DNA of 64,000 nucleotides from Cacajao melanocephalus (GCA_963573385.1 CAUYLG010005334.1:1-64000); one strand, 5' to 3'; counted from the stretch's first letter, positions 15,771 to 32,094 are shown. Notes: generated by a model not told the origin, from the sequence alone. Translations and numbers: made by a program.

Positions 15771-16335
15771 ACTCAGTTTATTCATTTATTCATTCATTCA
15801 GCAAACATACACTGACAAAAAAGAAGGGTTATAAATCAGAAAAGTAAGAGCTCAAAGGACAAAGTGCTAAATTCAACTTTGGCATGGTAAAAGAAACACA
15901 AAAAACCTAAGAACTGTAGAAGAAAATGAAATAAAAATTGCAATCTTAGCCCACTTTGCCAAACAAGGGTAGTCTTACATAAAAGGAAAACTAAAATTTT
16001 TCATGTTTGGCTTAATTTCTTTGTCCTCAAACCTATGAAGTTAATGCTGGCAGACTATATATGTTCTCAATTTTAAGGTCTTCTCAGTAGAAATGGACTT
16101 TCTTTTTTTTTCTTTATTAGTAAATACTCAATAACATTTATTGAAAATATGAATTCATTTCTCAAAATAAAGCATTGACAAAGCAACCTACTGCTACTCT
16201 CTTTTGAGGATTACATTACTGTTTACAAACACATCCACCACCTTTATTCATCTGAATCACACAAAAACCCAACCAAGGTGCTGCAAGATGGTCCTGTTTC
16301 CTTTTTAAAAAATAATTATTCTACTTATATATTAT
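15771..16335. other. No recognisable gene; short TTCA run
   Basis: A short ATTC/TTCA run at 15779-15800 and a T-rich run near 16103-16117. Otherwise the sequence is AT-rich with nothing I can name. Confidence 0.45.
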
Positions 16336-16339
16336 ACTT

Positions 16340-16655
<316 letters not shown>

Positions 16656-17628
16656 AAAAAATACTAAAAGAATAGGGAGTAATACCAGTGAAGGAAGTCA
16701 TTTGTTTCTAAAGCTAGGGAGAAAAGATCACCGAAGACAGCTAAATTACACAATATTCCAAATGGGTATTCAAATGTTTTAAAAAAAAAAAAAAAGTAGG
16801 TTCAATGACACAGATGTAAAATTGCTCTCCCAAGGCTTTTAGCTATTTGATGAGACAAACAGTCACCACATCAAAATATATTTTTAATTTACAAATCAAA
16901 AAGTGGTTGACCTTCAAATTATAAACTATACTACCTTCTCTGGCTTCATCACTGTTTTAAGATAAGAACAAGAGAAGAAAAACAATATTAGGAAATAGAA
17001 TGAATTTCAAACCAGAGTTCATATAATTTACATATATACAAGTTCTTTTTACTTCAGCACATTTAATTTACTAACTTTCATCCACAATGGCATGGTAAGA
17101 TTCCATAAAAATGGCACTCCAACTCTACCACTAAATAGATTATTAGTGGTTATGGGCTGTGATCTTAAGTCTTGTACGTCATTCTGTTTATTTCTATGGC
17201 CTGATTCTTGTATTCATGAATAAAGTTGAGGATGTTTTTTCTTAATTAAGATTATTAATAGGATATAACATCATAAACCCTGTCAAGTCGAATAGGTGTA
17301 AAATAATGGGTTTTCAAAAACACTGGTGAAAAGAGAGAATTAAGTAATTATGGTGGACACAAAGGTGGAAGTTATTTTAAGTACTGAGGAAATATTAAAC
17401 AGATCTTTGAAATTTATTTAGTTAAAAAATAAGAATGGTTTTGAAAGAAGATGACAACATGTGAATTAGACAAATATGAAAAATGCTACGTAAGTGTAAA
17501 TAACAAGATGAGGAAAAGCAATCTGTATAATGGGAAGACTCTTGCTAAGGGTTCATGAACTCTGCATACTCGTTAACTGATGTTAACTGAGGATAAGATA
17601 ACGGTTTGTTGGAGGACGTAAGGGTTAA
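16656..17628. other. No recognisable gene or repeat
   Basis: About 970 bases of AT-rich sequence with an A run at 16781-16795. No long frame, RNA gene or named repeat. Confidence 0.5.
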
Positions 17629-17633
17629 GAAGG

Positions 17634-17993
17634 TGTATTAGTCTGTTCTCACACTGCCAATAAAGACATCCCTGAGACTGGGTAATTTATAAAGGAAATG
17701 GGTTTAATTCACAGATCCACATGACTAGGGAGGCCCCACAATCATGGTGGAAGGTGAGAGAGGAGCAAAGTCACATCTTTCACATTGCAGCAGTCAAGAG
17801 AGCATGTGCAGGGGAACTTGCATTTATAAAATCATCAGATCTCATGCGATTTACTATCATGAGAACATTATGGGAAAGACCCGTCCCATAATTCAACTAT
17901 CCCCCACCGGGTCACCCCTCCCATCACACGTGAGAATTATGGAAGCTTCAATTCAAGATGAGATTTGGGTGGGGACACAGCCAAACCATATCA
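17634..17993 (-). mobile_element. Solo MaLR LTR (MST/THE1-like), antisense, exact 5-bp duplication
   Basis: Reads 'tgtattagtctgttctcac', 'gagactgggtaatttata' and 'aatcatggtggaaggtgaga' through to 'cagccaaaccatatca', the reverse complement of a MST/THE1 LTR (360 bases, TG..CA ends). The five bases 'gaagg' precede it (17629-17633) and follow it (17994-17998), the 5-bp duplication expected of an ERVL-MaLR integrase. A 106-codon forward frame over the LTR (17744-18064) is incidental. Confidence 0.95.
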
Positions 17994-17998
17994 GAAGG

Positions 17999-18913
17999 GT
18001 TATGATGCTGATCAAGTGTTTGTGTCAATCCATGATGAATTCCATAGATTTAAAGCCCATCTAAATCCCTACAACATAAAAGCGAGAACCAAAGTACCAA
18101 TGGTGAACCATGACTGCTAAGATTTTCACCATGACTTACTTGTGGAGATCATAAAGGATGCTGTTTGTTACCTTTAATAATATATTTTCTGTGGATATAA
18201 AACTGGTCTGTTTGGAAAAAAATTTATACACACGCATATACATATATGATAATATTCTATACATGTATATATAAGAGGAAATAGTTATGGCTAGTCTTGA
18301 GGTTTTGGAAAATGAGTTTACATTTCTATTTGTTGAAAACATATTCAGGGACTAAAAACATAAAAAAGCTTCTTTCAGTCATTTGGACTCTCTAATTTAT
18401 GAAGAGCCTTTTAGAACTCATTCTGTTTCAAAGGAAAAATGTCTGTTTATTGTTTCCAAAATGTCTATGTCTTGTTTCTCCAATTATACTGCTAAAGTTC
18501 TTCACTGGCAATGACTCTTTTACTAACTATAACATCTAGTCTAAATAAATGCCTACTGAATGAATGAAGAGTTTAAACTAAAAAAATTAGGTAATTATAA
18601 ATCAGTATGAACTATGAACCCCTATATCAACATTTCTGTATAGCACTCATGTTATTACTTAAATAAATCCTTAAATTCTCTATTAACGTTTTTCCTTAAA
18701 AAGAGACTATAAAGATAAGCCATTTGTAGGAGTCTATATGTAAGTAAAACTAACACAAAATTAATTGAGAGAATGTTTTAATGATTCCACTTTTATTTGT
18801 TAACAATTCAGTTTCCATTTCCTTTATTTCTAATATATTTTGAAAAGCATATGTTTTTCTGTTATTCATAAATATGTAATGAAAAACAGCAACATATTTC
18901 TTAAACTGTTATT
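17999..18913. other. No recognisable gene or repeat
   Basis: AT-rich sequence with a TATA-rich patch near 18230-18275. No long frame or named repeat. Confidence 0.5.
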
Positions 18914-18928
18914 AAAAATTACAACTTT

Positions 18929-19931
18929 TAACTATGAATAGAGTGAACTGGCAACCAACAGACTAGGAAAAAATTTTTGCAATCTACCCATCTGACAAAG
19001 GGCTAATATCCAGAATATACAAAGAACTTAAACAAATTTACAAGAAAAAACAACCCCATCAAAGAGCGGGCAAAGGATATGAACAGTTTTCAAAAGAAGA
19101 CATTTATGCAGCCAACAAACATGAAAAAAAAGCTCACCATCACTGATGATTAGAGAAATGCAAATCAAAACCATATTGAGATACCACCTCATGCCAGTTA
19201 GAATGATAATCATTAAAAAATGAGGAGAAGACAGATGCTGGAGAGGATGTGGAGAAACAGGAACTCTTTTACACTGTTGGTGGGAATGTAAATTAATTCA
19301 ACCATTGTGGAAGACAGTGTGGCGATTCCTCAAGGATCTAGAAACAGAAATACCATTTGACCCAGCAATCCCATTACTGGGTATATACCCAAAGGATTAT
19401 AAGTCATTCTATTATATAGACATATGCACACATATGTTTATTGCGGCACTGTTCACAATAGCAAAGACTTGGAACCAACCCAAATGTCCATCAATGATAG
19501 ACTGGATAAAGAAAATGTGGCACATATACACCATGGAATACTATGCAGCCATAAAAAAGAATGAGTTCATGTACTATTCAGGGACATGGATGAAACTGGA
19601 AACCACTGTCAGCAAACTGACATGAGAACAGAAAACCAAACACCACATGTTCTCACTCATAAGTAGGTGTTGAACAATGAGAACACACAGACACAGGGAG
19701 GGGAACATCACACACTGGGGCCTAGGGGGTGGAGGGATAGGGAAGGAATAGCAGTGGGTTGGGGGACTGGGCAGAGAGAGCATTAGGAGAAATACCTAAT
19801 GTAGAAGATGAGGCAATGGATGCAGCAAACCACCACTATGGCACGTGTGTACCTATGTAACAAACCTGCATGATCTGCACATGTACCCCAGAGTTTAAAG
19901 TATAATAAATAAATTTTAAAATAATAATAAT
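18929..19931 (+). mobile_element. 5'-truncated primate L1 (ORF2 end plus 3' UTR)
   Basis: A close match to L1PA-type sequence: the ORF2 C-terminal region, then the 3' UTR with its G-rich part (about 19715-19775) and the terminal 'gtaccccagagtttaaagta' and A-rich tail. A surviving frame at 19305-19625 (106 codons) encodes the ORF2 C-terminal piece (for example 'GIYPKDYK', 'IYTMEYYAAIKKNE'). The likely target duplication is 'aattacaactttta' before it and 'aattacagcttt' after it. It has no reverse-transcriptase core, so it cannot move. Confidence 0.93.
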
Positions 19932-19943
19932 AATTACAGCTTT

Positions 19944-20212
19944 GGGGCCTGGTGCAGTAGTGGCTCATGACTATAATCACAGCACTTCACTTTGAGAAGC
20001 CAAGGTAGGCAGACCATGAAGTCAAGAGATGGAGACCATCTGGCCAACATGGTGAAACCCAGTCTCTACTAAAAGTACAAAAATTATTTTGGGCTTGGTG
20101 GCGTGCACCTGTAGTCCCAGCTGCTTGGGAGGCTGAGCCAGGATATCGCACCACTGCACTCCAGCCTGGTAACAGAGAGAGATTCTGTCTCAATAAATAA
20201 ATAAATAAATAA
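19944..20212 (+). mobile_element. Alu, sense, with deletion in the right arm
   Basis: Starts 'ggggcctggtgcagtagtgg' just after the L1 tail and its target copy. About 40 bases of the right arm are missing after 'gaggctgagcca'. The tail is AAAT units (20192-20212), followed by 'aattacaacttta', a third copy of the target. Confidence 0.92.
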
Positions 20213-20225
20213 AATTACAACTTTA

Positions 20226-20832
20226 TTGATTTATATTACTCTGAGAATGTACACGAAGAGTATCACAGTTCATGTTACAACAGCCTCCATTTCAGTGAGA
20301 AAACACGAACAGGGATACATATAAGAACATACCATTTAAATACATTAAATTGTTGAGTGATAATAAAATACCATTTCAGCACTATGTTTCATATTCATAG
20401 GAAACAACAATAACCTTTAGAACAGAATCTTAAAAGTTTAGCTTTTAAGCAAATACTATTATAACAGAAAAGCTTTTTGGAGGGCTGCATTTCAAAGCTC
20501 ATTCATGCATCCTTAGGTAACAATTTGGAGTCACTAATGTTAATATTAACATATGTATCAGATGCACATCTTGAAAACACACAAACACACACACATTCAT
20601 TCTCATTCTCTCTCTCCCTCTCTCCCTCCCCACCTTCCCATCTTTCTCTCTCTCCTTGTCCCCATATATAGACACACAGTCATATGGAAAAAGAGTGCAT
20701 AGAAAATAGAAGACACTAAAAACTAGCTGTGTAATCTTACAAAAGACATAAAAACCATTGAAACACTTACTTCATCAGCCATCATACACCTGAAAAAAAA
20801 TAAAAGAAAAAATTAATTATCAAAGGGAACAT
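20226..20832. other. Mostly unrecognised, with a pyrimidine-rich tract
   Basis: Includes CA units and a CT-rich tract (about 20578-20660: ACAC, then TCTC/CCCT). A 64-codon frame over this tract is simple-sequence and not credible as a protein. Confidence 0.5.
20578..20662 (+). repeat. CA then CT-rich low-complexity tract
   Basis: Short CA run (20580-20597) followed by about 60 bases of almost pure pyrimidine with TCTC and CCCT units. Confidence 0.85.
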
Positions 20833-20837
20833 TTATT

Positions 20838-21123
<286 letters not shown>

Positions 21124-21138
21124 CAAAGTGAACCATTT

Positions 21139-21922
21139 TTGAAGTTCTGATTAAGTAGCTTACTACAAAATAGTTTATAAATACTAAAGTAGTTAGCCAG
21201 AGAGAGGTGTTTATAAGTATGAGAACATGGGCCATTGCTGATATCATATGACTCTTAAGCTGCCAAAGGTGTATATGGCTATGTAGGAGTGTTAGAGCTT
21301 CAGATGTGCTGTTCCCACAGCTCGCCCATGAAAATAGCTACAATGACCCTTCAAAAATGTGAGCAAATCTAGTTAGAAAAAAAAAAAAGAAAGAAAAAAA
21401 TCTAGTTAGAAATAAAATAAAAATAAACTGGTTATTCTAGTTAGAAAAAAAAATGTGAGCAGAGTTAGTGGTTGTACTAATGACTACCCTCTTCATACTT
21501 AAACCTTAAGATTTGTCTTCCCTATAAATCAGAAGAATGCTGCATTAAAATTCAAGAAAATAAGTGTGAATTACATATTAGTATAAGGCAAACACATAAC
21601 TATATATGCTGTAGTATATATGTTCAGCCTAGCTTTAAGCCGAGCTTTGTTTCCATTAGTTTGCTAAACTTTCTCTTCTCAGTTCTTTCTTATTAACCTA
21701 TAGAAATAAATTCTATACAATGATAATTGAAGATGGGGGCATAAACTTAAGTATTAAGTAGCAGAAAAACAAAGGGCAAAGGGAAAGAATAGCAGACATG
21801 GTCAGGATCATTGGATGTTCCTTCGAGACAGCAAACATAATAAGGGGGAAAATCAATCTCTTAACCGAGGAGATATCCAGACAACCTAAAAAAAATGCTG
21901 GAATATTATAAAAATTGGCAAG
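21139..21922. other. Unrecognised sequence with a local duplication
   Basis: Holds the A-rich local duplication at 21354-21462 (separate entry). Nothing else I can name. Confidence 0.5.
21354..21462 (+). repeat. A-rich local tandem duplication
   Basis: 'tctagttagaaa' occurs at 21368, 21401 and 21436, and 'aaaatgtgagca' occurs at 21354 and again at about 21450, which indicates a duplication of about 95 bases with A-rich expansions between the copies. Confidence 0.8.
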
Positions 21923-22100
21923 TGACCAGGTACAGTGGCTCATACCTGTTATCCCAGTGACTAAGGAGGGTGAAGTAGGAGGATAAATTGAGCCCAGAAA
22001 TTGGAAGCCACACTGAGCTACGACTGTACCACTGTACTCCAGCCTGGACAACAGAGGGAGACCCTATCTCTAAAACAAAGCAAAACAAAACAAAAATACA
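21923..22100 (+). mobile_element. Free left Alu monomer (FLAM-like), sense
   Basis: Single arm from 'gaccaggtacagtggctc' to 'gagggagaccctatctct' with an AAAAC-type tail. There is no second arm. Diverged. Confidence 0.82.
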
Positions 22101-22206
22101 AAAAAAGGCAGAAAATAAACTCCTTTTTCTATTTTATTCTTTATTCCCAGTGGTCTTGATATTATATAATCTTGTAAGATTTATTTTTATATAAAATACA
22201 AATTAT

Positions 22207-22517
22207 GGTTGGGCATGGTACCTCATGCCTGTAATCCCGGCACTCTGGGAGGCCGAGGCGGGTGGATTACCTGAGGTCAGGAATTTGAGACCAGCCTGGC
22301 CAACATGGTGAAACCCCATCTATACTAAAAATACAAAAATTAGCCAGGCATCATGGCACATGCCTGTGGTCCCAGCTACTCAGGAGGCTGAGGCAGGAGA
22401 AATGCCCTTGAACCTGGGAGGCAGAGGTTGCAGTGAGCCGAAATTGTGCCACTGCACTCCACCCTGGGCAACAGAGTGAGACTCTGTCTCAAAACAAAAA
22501 AAAAAAAAAAAAACCAA
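22207..22517 (+). mobile_element. Alu, sense, full length
   Basis: Both arms are present, from 'ggttgggcatggtacctc' to an A tail at 22492-22514. It is followed head-to-tail by another Alu within a few bases. Confidence 0.95.
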
Positions 22518-22520
22518 AGC

Positions 22521-22862
<342 letters not shown>

Positions 22863-22948
22863 TTATCAAAGAATACATTACAGTTAAATGAAAATGAAAT
22901 TTCATTGTTAAAAAAAGTCAGCTTACCCAATAAATATCTTTTATAAAA

Positions 22949-23227
22949 TTTTATTTTATTGAGACAGGATCTCCGTCACCCAGGCTAGAGGGCAGTGGCA
23001 CGATCACAGCTCACTGCAGCCTCAACCACTAGTGATCCTTCCACCTCAGCCTCTGAAGTAGCTGGGACTACAGGTGTGTGCCATCATACACAGCTAGTTT
23101 TTTTATTTGTAGAGACAGGGTTTGATTATGTTGTTCAGGTTGGTCTAGAACTCCTGAACTCATGTGATTCACCCACCTCAGCCTCCCAAACTTCTGGGAT
23201 TACAGGTGTGAGCCACTGCACCTGACC
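22949..23227 (-). mobile_element. Alu, antisense, with long target duplication
   Basis: Antisense Alu from 'ttgagacaggatctccg' to 'gccactgcacctgacc'. Flanks 'ccaataaatatctttt..' (22927-22948) and 'ccaataaacatcttta..' (23228-23248) form a target duplication of about 20 bases with small differences. Confidence 0.95.
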
Positions 23228-23248
23228 CCAATAAACATCTTTATAAAA

Positions 23249-23795
23249 AAATAAAATTCAAATATTTTAATTGAAAATTAAAACATATGTAGGAGTAAAA
23301 ATTTTATTACATTCTCTGTAAACAAACCAAGAAAGTAGAAAACTAAAAAGCAATACTTGGAAAAACATAATTTTTTTCCAGGAAGATTCATGTATGATTT
23401 CAAAGCAAAATGAGTACATGAACTTTAAAGATGATCATTATTGACAGCTAAATACATAGAACTGGGAGATGCAGTCCCTGGATTATCTCAAAGCACAGAA
23501 CAAAAAATTAAATAAATGGAAACACCGAAGGAAAAGAAAGACTTCAAGATAGTCCCAGAAGACCTACTGTACAAAAAATATGTGTTAAAAAGAGAAGAAG
23601 CACCGGATGGAAGAGAGGCAACAATTAAGTAAACAATAAAGGAAAATTTCTCTGGGCTGAGCTTTGGTGGATAAGTGAAAAGGGAAACCATGTTTCAGAG
23701 TGGATTGAAGAGAAAAGACAAATATCTATTATGCCCTTGTAAAATTCATTAATCTTACAAATAAAGAAAAAAACTTTTAAGTGTCCAGAAAGAAC
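23249..23795. other. No recognisable gene or repeat
   Basis: AT-rich sequence. The 67-codon minus-strand frame (23488-23691) has no recognisable features. Confidence 0.45.
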
Positions 23796-23799
23796 AATT

Positions 23800-24570
23800 A
23801 TCTATAAAGGGAAAAACTAGGACTGGGTCTGGACTAATCATCAACTCTAGAAGCTAGAACACAATGCAACAGGATCTAAACAAATTGAAAGAAAAGCAGC
23901 AGAAGTCATGAATCTTATACTCAGTCAAGATACCCCCTATTTGTTATGGGATGGCAAAGATATTTGAGGCTATCCAAGATTACCAAAATTACACCACTAA
24001 AGCAAATCATCTCATTAAAAATACTTGAGAAAATAACCAAACAATAAAAACACCTTAACATAGATTCGAGATAGGAGAAGATGAAAAGGGAATCTGGTAA
24101 GCAATGAAGCTTGATATGTGAGAATTTTATGACCATATATACTCTAAATAAAGACTCCAGAAACAGAAGGGACATGATCCAAAAACCTGAATGTGCAAAA
24201 CTGAAGGGAGGTAAGGAGATGGGAAGCTGAAATTATTCTAAAGCAAAATAGATGATATTTTAGTCAAGAGAGTAGATGAGATCACCTAGGAAGGAAGAGT
24301 ATAGAGATAAGGGAAAAGAAAAAGGGGAGCTTTTCAGTGGGTATAGAGTTTCAGATTACTAGATGAAAAAGTTGCAGAGATTTGTTACTTAATAAAGGAG
24401 AGGTTAACACTACTGTACTGTAAATTTAAAATGGTTAAGATAGTAAATTTTACATCATGTTTTTTTAACCACAAGGGAAAAAAGCCTTGAAGCACTACAA
24501 CAATGAGAGGTCAAGAAAGGGGAAGAATCCAGTAAAAGAGGATGAGAAGGAATGTCCAGTTATGTAGAAA
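23800..24570 (+). mobile_element. Possible old L1M 5' region
   Basis: 'caattatctataaaggga' and 'aactctagaagctagaac' followed by '..cttatactcagtcaagat' resemble the sequence near the 5' end of old L1M elements, where a similar block recurs at 44540-44680 and 59890-60070 of this window. The match is weak and the limits are uncertain. Confidence 0.4.
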
Positions 24571-24576
24571 GATACT

Positions 24577-24721
24577 AAGCTGGGTATAGTGGCTTATGTC
24601 CATAATTCCAGTGCTTTTGGAGTCTGAGCCAGGAGGATTGCTTGAACGGGAAGAAGTTTGAGATCGGCCTGGACAACACAGCATGACCCTGTCTCTACAA
24701 AAAAAAAAAAAAAAAAAAAAA
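24577..24721 (+). mobile_element. Alu left arm with A tail, sense
   Basis: From 'gctgggtatagtggctta' to 'tgaccctgtctctac' followed by about 22 A. Only the left arm is present, and it abuts the next L1 directly. Confidence 0.88.
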
Positions 24722-25202
24722 TTACACTCTTCACAGAAACAGAAAAAACAATCCTAAAATTCATATGGAACCACAAAAGACCCAGAATAGTCAAAGCCAT
24801 CCTGAGCAAAAAGAACAAAACTGGAGGAATCACATTACCTGACTTCAAATTACACTACAGAACTATAGTCACAGGCAAGGTATTAGCATAAATACAGACA
24901 TATAGACCAAAAGAACAGAATAGAGAACCCAGAAACAAATCCATATATCTACAGTGAACTCATTTTCGACAAAGGTGTCAAAAACATATACTGGGAGAAA
25001 GGACAGTCTCTTCAATAAGTCATGCTTGGAAAACTCGGTATTTGCATGCAGAAGAATGAAACCAGACCCCTATCTCTCACCATATACAAAAATCAAATCA
25101 AAATGGATTAAGGACTTAAATCTAAGACCTCAAACCATGAAACTACTACAAGAAAACACTGAGGAGATGCTCCAGGACACAAGAATGGGCAAAGATTTCT
25201 TT

Positions 25203-26023
<821 letters not shown>

Positions 26024-27002
26024 ATCCAATTTTTTAAATGGACAAAAGATCTGAATAGATATTTGTCAAAAGAAGACATACAAAGGGCAAACAGTTATAT
26101 GAAAATGTGCTCGACATCATTATCATCAGAGAAATACAAATAAAAACTATAATAAGATATCATCTCACCCCAGTTAAAATGAAAGACAACAGCAAATGCT
26201 GACAAGGATATGGAAAAAGGGGAACATCTGTACACTGTTGGTGGGAATGTAAATTAGTATAGCCACTATGGGGAACAATTTGGAGGTTCCTCATAAAAAC
26301 TAAAAATAGAGCTACTCTATGATCCAGCAATCCCACTGCTAGGTATATATCCAAAGGATAGGAAATCAATATAACAAAGAGATCTGTGCACTCCCATGTT
26401 TATTGCAGCACTATTAATAATAGCCAAGATTTGGAAACAACCTATATGTCCATCAACAGATGAAGAGATAAAGGAAATGTGGTACATATACACAATGAAG
26501 TACTATTCAGCCATAAAAAAGAATGAGATCCTGTCATTTGCAACAACAGGGGTGGAACTGGAGGTCATTATGTTAAGCGAAATAAGCCAAGCACAGAAAG
26601 ACAAACTTTGCATGTTCTCACTTATGTGTGGGAACCCAAAATTAAGACAATTGAACTCATGGAGATAGAAAATAGAATGATGGTTACCAGAGGCTGGGAA
26701 GGGTAGTGTTGGGGTTGGGGGAAAGTGGGTATGGTTAATAGGTAAATAAAAATGAAAGAATGAATAAGATTCAATAGCACAATGGGGTGACTATAGTCAA
26801 TAATAATTTAACTGTACATTAAAAAATAATTAAAATAGTATAACTGGATTGTTTGCAACATACAGGATAAATGCTTGAGATGATATATCTGCTTATTATG
26901 CACTGTATGCCTGTATCAAAATATCTCATCTACCCCATAAATATATATATACCTACTTCGTACCCACAGAAACTAAAACTAAAAAATTTAAAACAAAATT
27001 TA

Positions 27003-27157
27003 AAAATATTAGCCAGGTATGTTACCCACCCTGTAGTCTAAGCTACTTGGGAGGCTAAGGCAGGAGGATCCCTTGAGCCCAGGAGGTTGAGTCTATAGTG
27101 AGCTATTATTATCATCTACTGTGCTCCAGCCTGGGCAACAGAGTGAGACTGAGATAC
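27003..27157 (+). mobile_element. Alu right arm, sense
   Basis: Begins in the linker region ('aaaatattagccaggtatg') and ends 'cagagtgagactgagata', with its tail replaced by CAA units. Confidence 0.85.
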
Positions 27158-27197
27158 AACAACAACAACGACAACAACAACAACAACAACAACAACC
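27158..27197 (+). repeat. (CAA)n microsatellite
   Basis: About 13 CAA/ACA units with one interruption (CGA near 27170). It derives from the A tail of the partial Alu before it. Confidence 0.95.
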
Positions 27198-27202
27198 TGA
27201 GA

Positions 27203-29606
<2,404 letters not shown>

Positions 29607-29679
29607 TCATCCAGTCTTAATAGAACGGTTTTATGTAACAAACTAAAGTCATAACTTTTGGCACTACACCAGAAACTTT

Positions 29680-29819
29680 CTTTATGTCACTAATTCTTAA
29701 AAGGTGGATTAAAAATATATTCTAAGGCAGGGGTTGACTTCCTTTATGTCACTAATTCTTAAAAGGTGGTTTAACAATATATTCTAAGGCAGGGGGTTGA
29801 CTTTATGTTGCTAATTCTT
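29680..29819 (+). repeat. Three tandem copies of a unit of about 60 bases
   Basis: Units begin 'ctttatgtcactaattc' at 29680, 29742 and 29801 (spacing 62 and 59). The third is split by an antisense Alu and resumes at about 30129. Each unit ends with '..ctaaggcaggggttg', whose last bases are the start of the hAT MITE at 30165. Confidence 0.92.
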
Positions 29820-30128
<309 letters not shown>

Positions 30129-30168
30129 TGTCACTAATTCTTAAAAGGTAGTTTAACTATATATTCTA

Positions 30169-30392
30169 AGGCAGGGGTTGGCAAATTTTTTCTTAAAGCC
30201 TAAATATTTTAGGCTTTACAGGTCATGCATGCAATGTCTGTCACAACTACTCAACTCTGTTCTTATACCAAAAAAGCAGCCAATGCCAGTACATAAATGA
30301 ATGAGCAAAAACTCATTCCAACAAAACTTTACTTACACACATAATTAGTGGGCCTGGTTTGGCCTAGTGACAGTAATTTGTGAACTTGTAAG
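30169..30392 (+). mobile_element. hAT-type MITE (MER/Charlie group, family unassigned)
   Basis: 'caggggttggcaaatttttt', 'taaatattttaggctttac', 'cacaactactcaactctgt', 'acaaaactttacttaca' and 'ggcctggtttggcctag' follow a common nonautonomous hAT element in order. The 3' end is decayed ('aatttgtgaacttgt'). 'Taagg' near both ends may be the remnant of the 8-bp target duplication. Confidence 0.78.
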
Positions 30393-31805
30393 GGACTCAG
30401 AACTCTCTTTGCTAATTGTTAAGTCATTTAGACTGAATTCTAAAAACTATTACCATAAGTATATTCTGGACCATCTGAACAACTACTTTAAAATCAGGCA
30501 TATGTATATTTAGTGATCCCTTTTGCATTTAGTATTGCATAAGAAATCCCTCCCCATTCACCTATATTAAATACTTTTTATTGCGGAATGCTGAATAAAT
30601 AGAGGTTTTTACAATAGTTGGACTTAGGAAGATGTGGAATAATTGAGACATCACCTGGCACACAGGGGTGCATGCATGGAGAACATCATACTCATGAGGG
30701 AACTCATTTATTTTAGCTTCTAAAATTTATACTTTCATTATCAGTAATTATGAGATCAAATATGAAATGAAAAATTTTTCTTTCCTTGATTGCAGACATC
30801 GTTAGATACCTATTTGATAAGAGATTTCAATAATACCCCAAAGCTGACGTGATCTTTATGTGATAAAGGTGGCTATAGTGCTTCCAAATCATCCCTCATT
30901 AAAAATGGCCTTAGATGTTGTGGTAGAGATTGCTGTTGCTTTCCCAAAATCCCTTCTCCCCTTACCCCTCAGTAACATGACATATGGATGTGGGGGCCTG
31001 TGGCAAACTAAACCTCTTCTTTTCCAATCTCTTTTTTAACTAGGGGTGGTTATATGACAAAGTGTGGCCAATGAGGCCTTAGTTGACATCACTAGGTGGT
31101 GATTCTGGGAAAGACTGTTAAAATAGGGTTGACTCAGTTGGCACATGTCGTTTTGTCCTCTTCCTTTCTTCCTGCATCAAGCAATGATGCCAAATCTGGA
31201 ACTGTAATAGCTACCTTGTGATCAACCAGGTAGAAAAGGACAAGAAGATTGGAAAGGTGCAGCTCTGAAATCCTGTTAACTGCAGGAGAAAATAGTCCAA
31301 TACATTTTAGCTATTTATTATGTACGGCTGAACTCAATTCTTCATCATTAAAAAAGGAAGTATAGGATATGAATAAAGTTTAAACATTTTAGAGACTTGA
31401 GGCTATTTCTTTTGGCCATAAAACCTCAATAGCATCAATTTAGCATCTGCCAAATAACACTATCACATTAAATTGTTAATTGAACTGTTTTTTATTTTGT
31501 CTTATTTATATTTAATATTGAAAAGGTTGTTCATATTTTGAAAATATTTCCTAAAAGCTGTAAGTATGTCAATTTTTTTTCTTTTGAACTAGTAGTATGT
31601 GAAATTTTTTAAACCTGGTTTTTGTTTCTATAAATAAATTTTAAGTAAACAATGGTGCTTTTGGAAAATATTTTTCCTTTGAAATGACTTCAGTGATTAC
31701 TCATATATGAAGACTGCTTTAGAGTGATGTACTAACCTTGATTTGAGGCAATACTTTAATATTTCAATGTCTTTCTCAATGTAACCTTTATTGCATATAC
31801 ATATT
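30393..31805. other. Mostly unrecognised sequence
   Basis: About 1.4 kb. A block at 31020-31265 may be an ancient repeat (separate entry). The rest is AT-rich with no frame of note. Confidence 0.45.
31020..31265 (+). repeat. Possible ancient mammalian repeat, family unassigned
   Basis: 'aactaggggtggttatatga', 'gtggccaatgaggcc' and 'cttcctttcttcctgc' then '..gtgatcaaccaggtag' resemble a repeat I have seen many times in mammalian DNA but cannot name with confidence. Confidence 0.3.
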
Positions 31806-31810
31806 AGTCC

Positions 31811-31844
31811 ATTCTCTCTTCTCTCTCTCTCTCTCTCTCTCTCT
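31811..31844 (+). repeat. (CT)n microsatellite in an Alu tail
   Basis: About 14 CT units grown from the antisense tail of the Alu. The minus strand reads (GA)n. Confidence 0.93.
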
Positions 31845-32094
31845 GAGAAAGAGTTTCACTCTTGTCACCCAGGCTGGACTGCAACCTCTGCCTCCTGGGT
31901 TCAACCGATTCTCCTGCCTCAGCCTCCTGAATAGCTGAGATTAAAGGTGCATGCCAGGTAATTTTTGTATTTTTAGTAAAGATGGGTCTCACCTTGTTGG
32001 CCAGACTGGTCTCAACTCCTAACCTCAAGTGATCCACCTGCCTCAGCCTCCCAAAGTGCTGGAATTACAGGCATGAGTGCCACCGTGCCCAGCC
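31816..32094 (-). mobile_element. Alu, antisense, with CT-rich head
   Basis: The complement of its A tail has become a (CT)n run (31811-31844). The rest is an antisense Alu with a deletion in the first arm encountered (after 'ggctggactgcaacc'). 'agtccattct' at 31806-31815 and 32095-32104 is a perfect target duplication. Confidence 0.94.

Noticed and set aside
16103..16300. Antisense processed pseudogene suggested by a T run
   Set aside because: No recognisable gene sequence follows the T run and no target duplication was found.
17744..18064. 106-codon forward frame as a gene
   Set aside because: It reads through the complement of a MaLR LTR and its flank.
20477..20671. 64-codon Ser/Pro/Leu-rich frame as a peptide gene
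   Set aside because: It is the translation of a CA/CT simple repeat.
29680..29819. CRISPR or minisatellite array
   Set aside because: Only three imperfect units, no spacers, and vertebrate context. It is better explained as a local duplication at a MITE edge.
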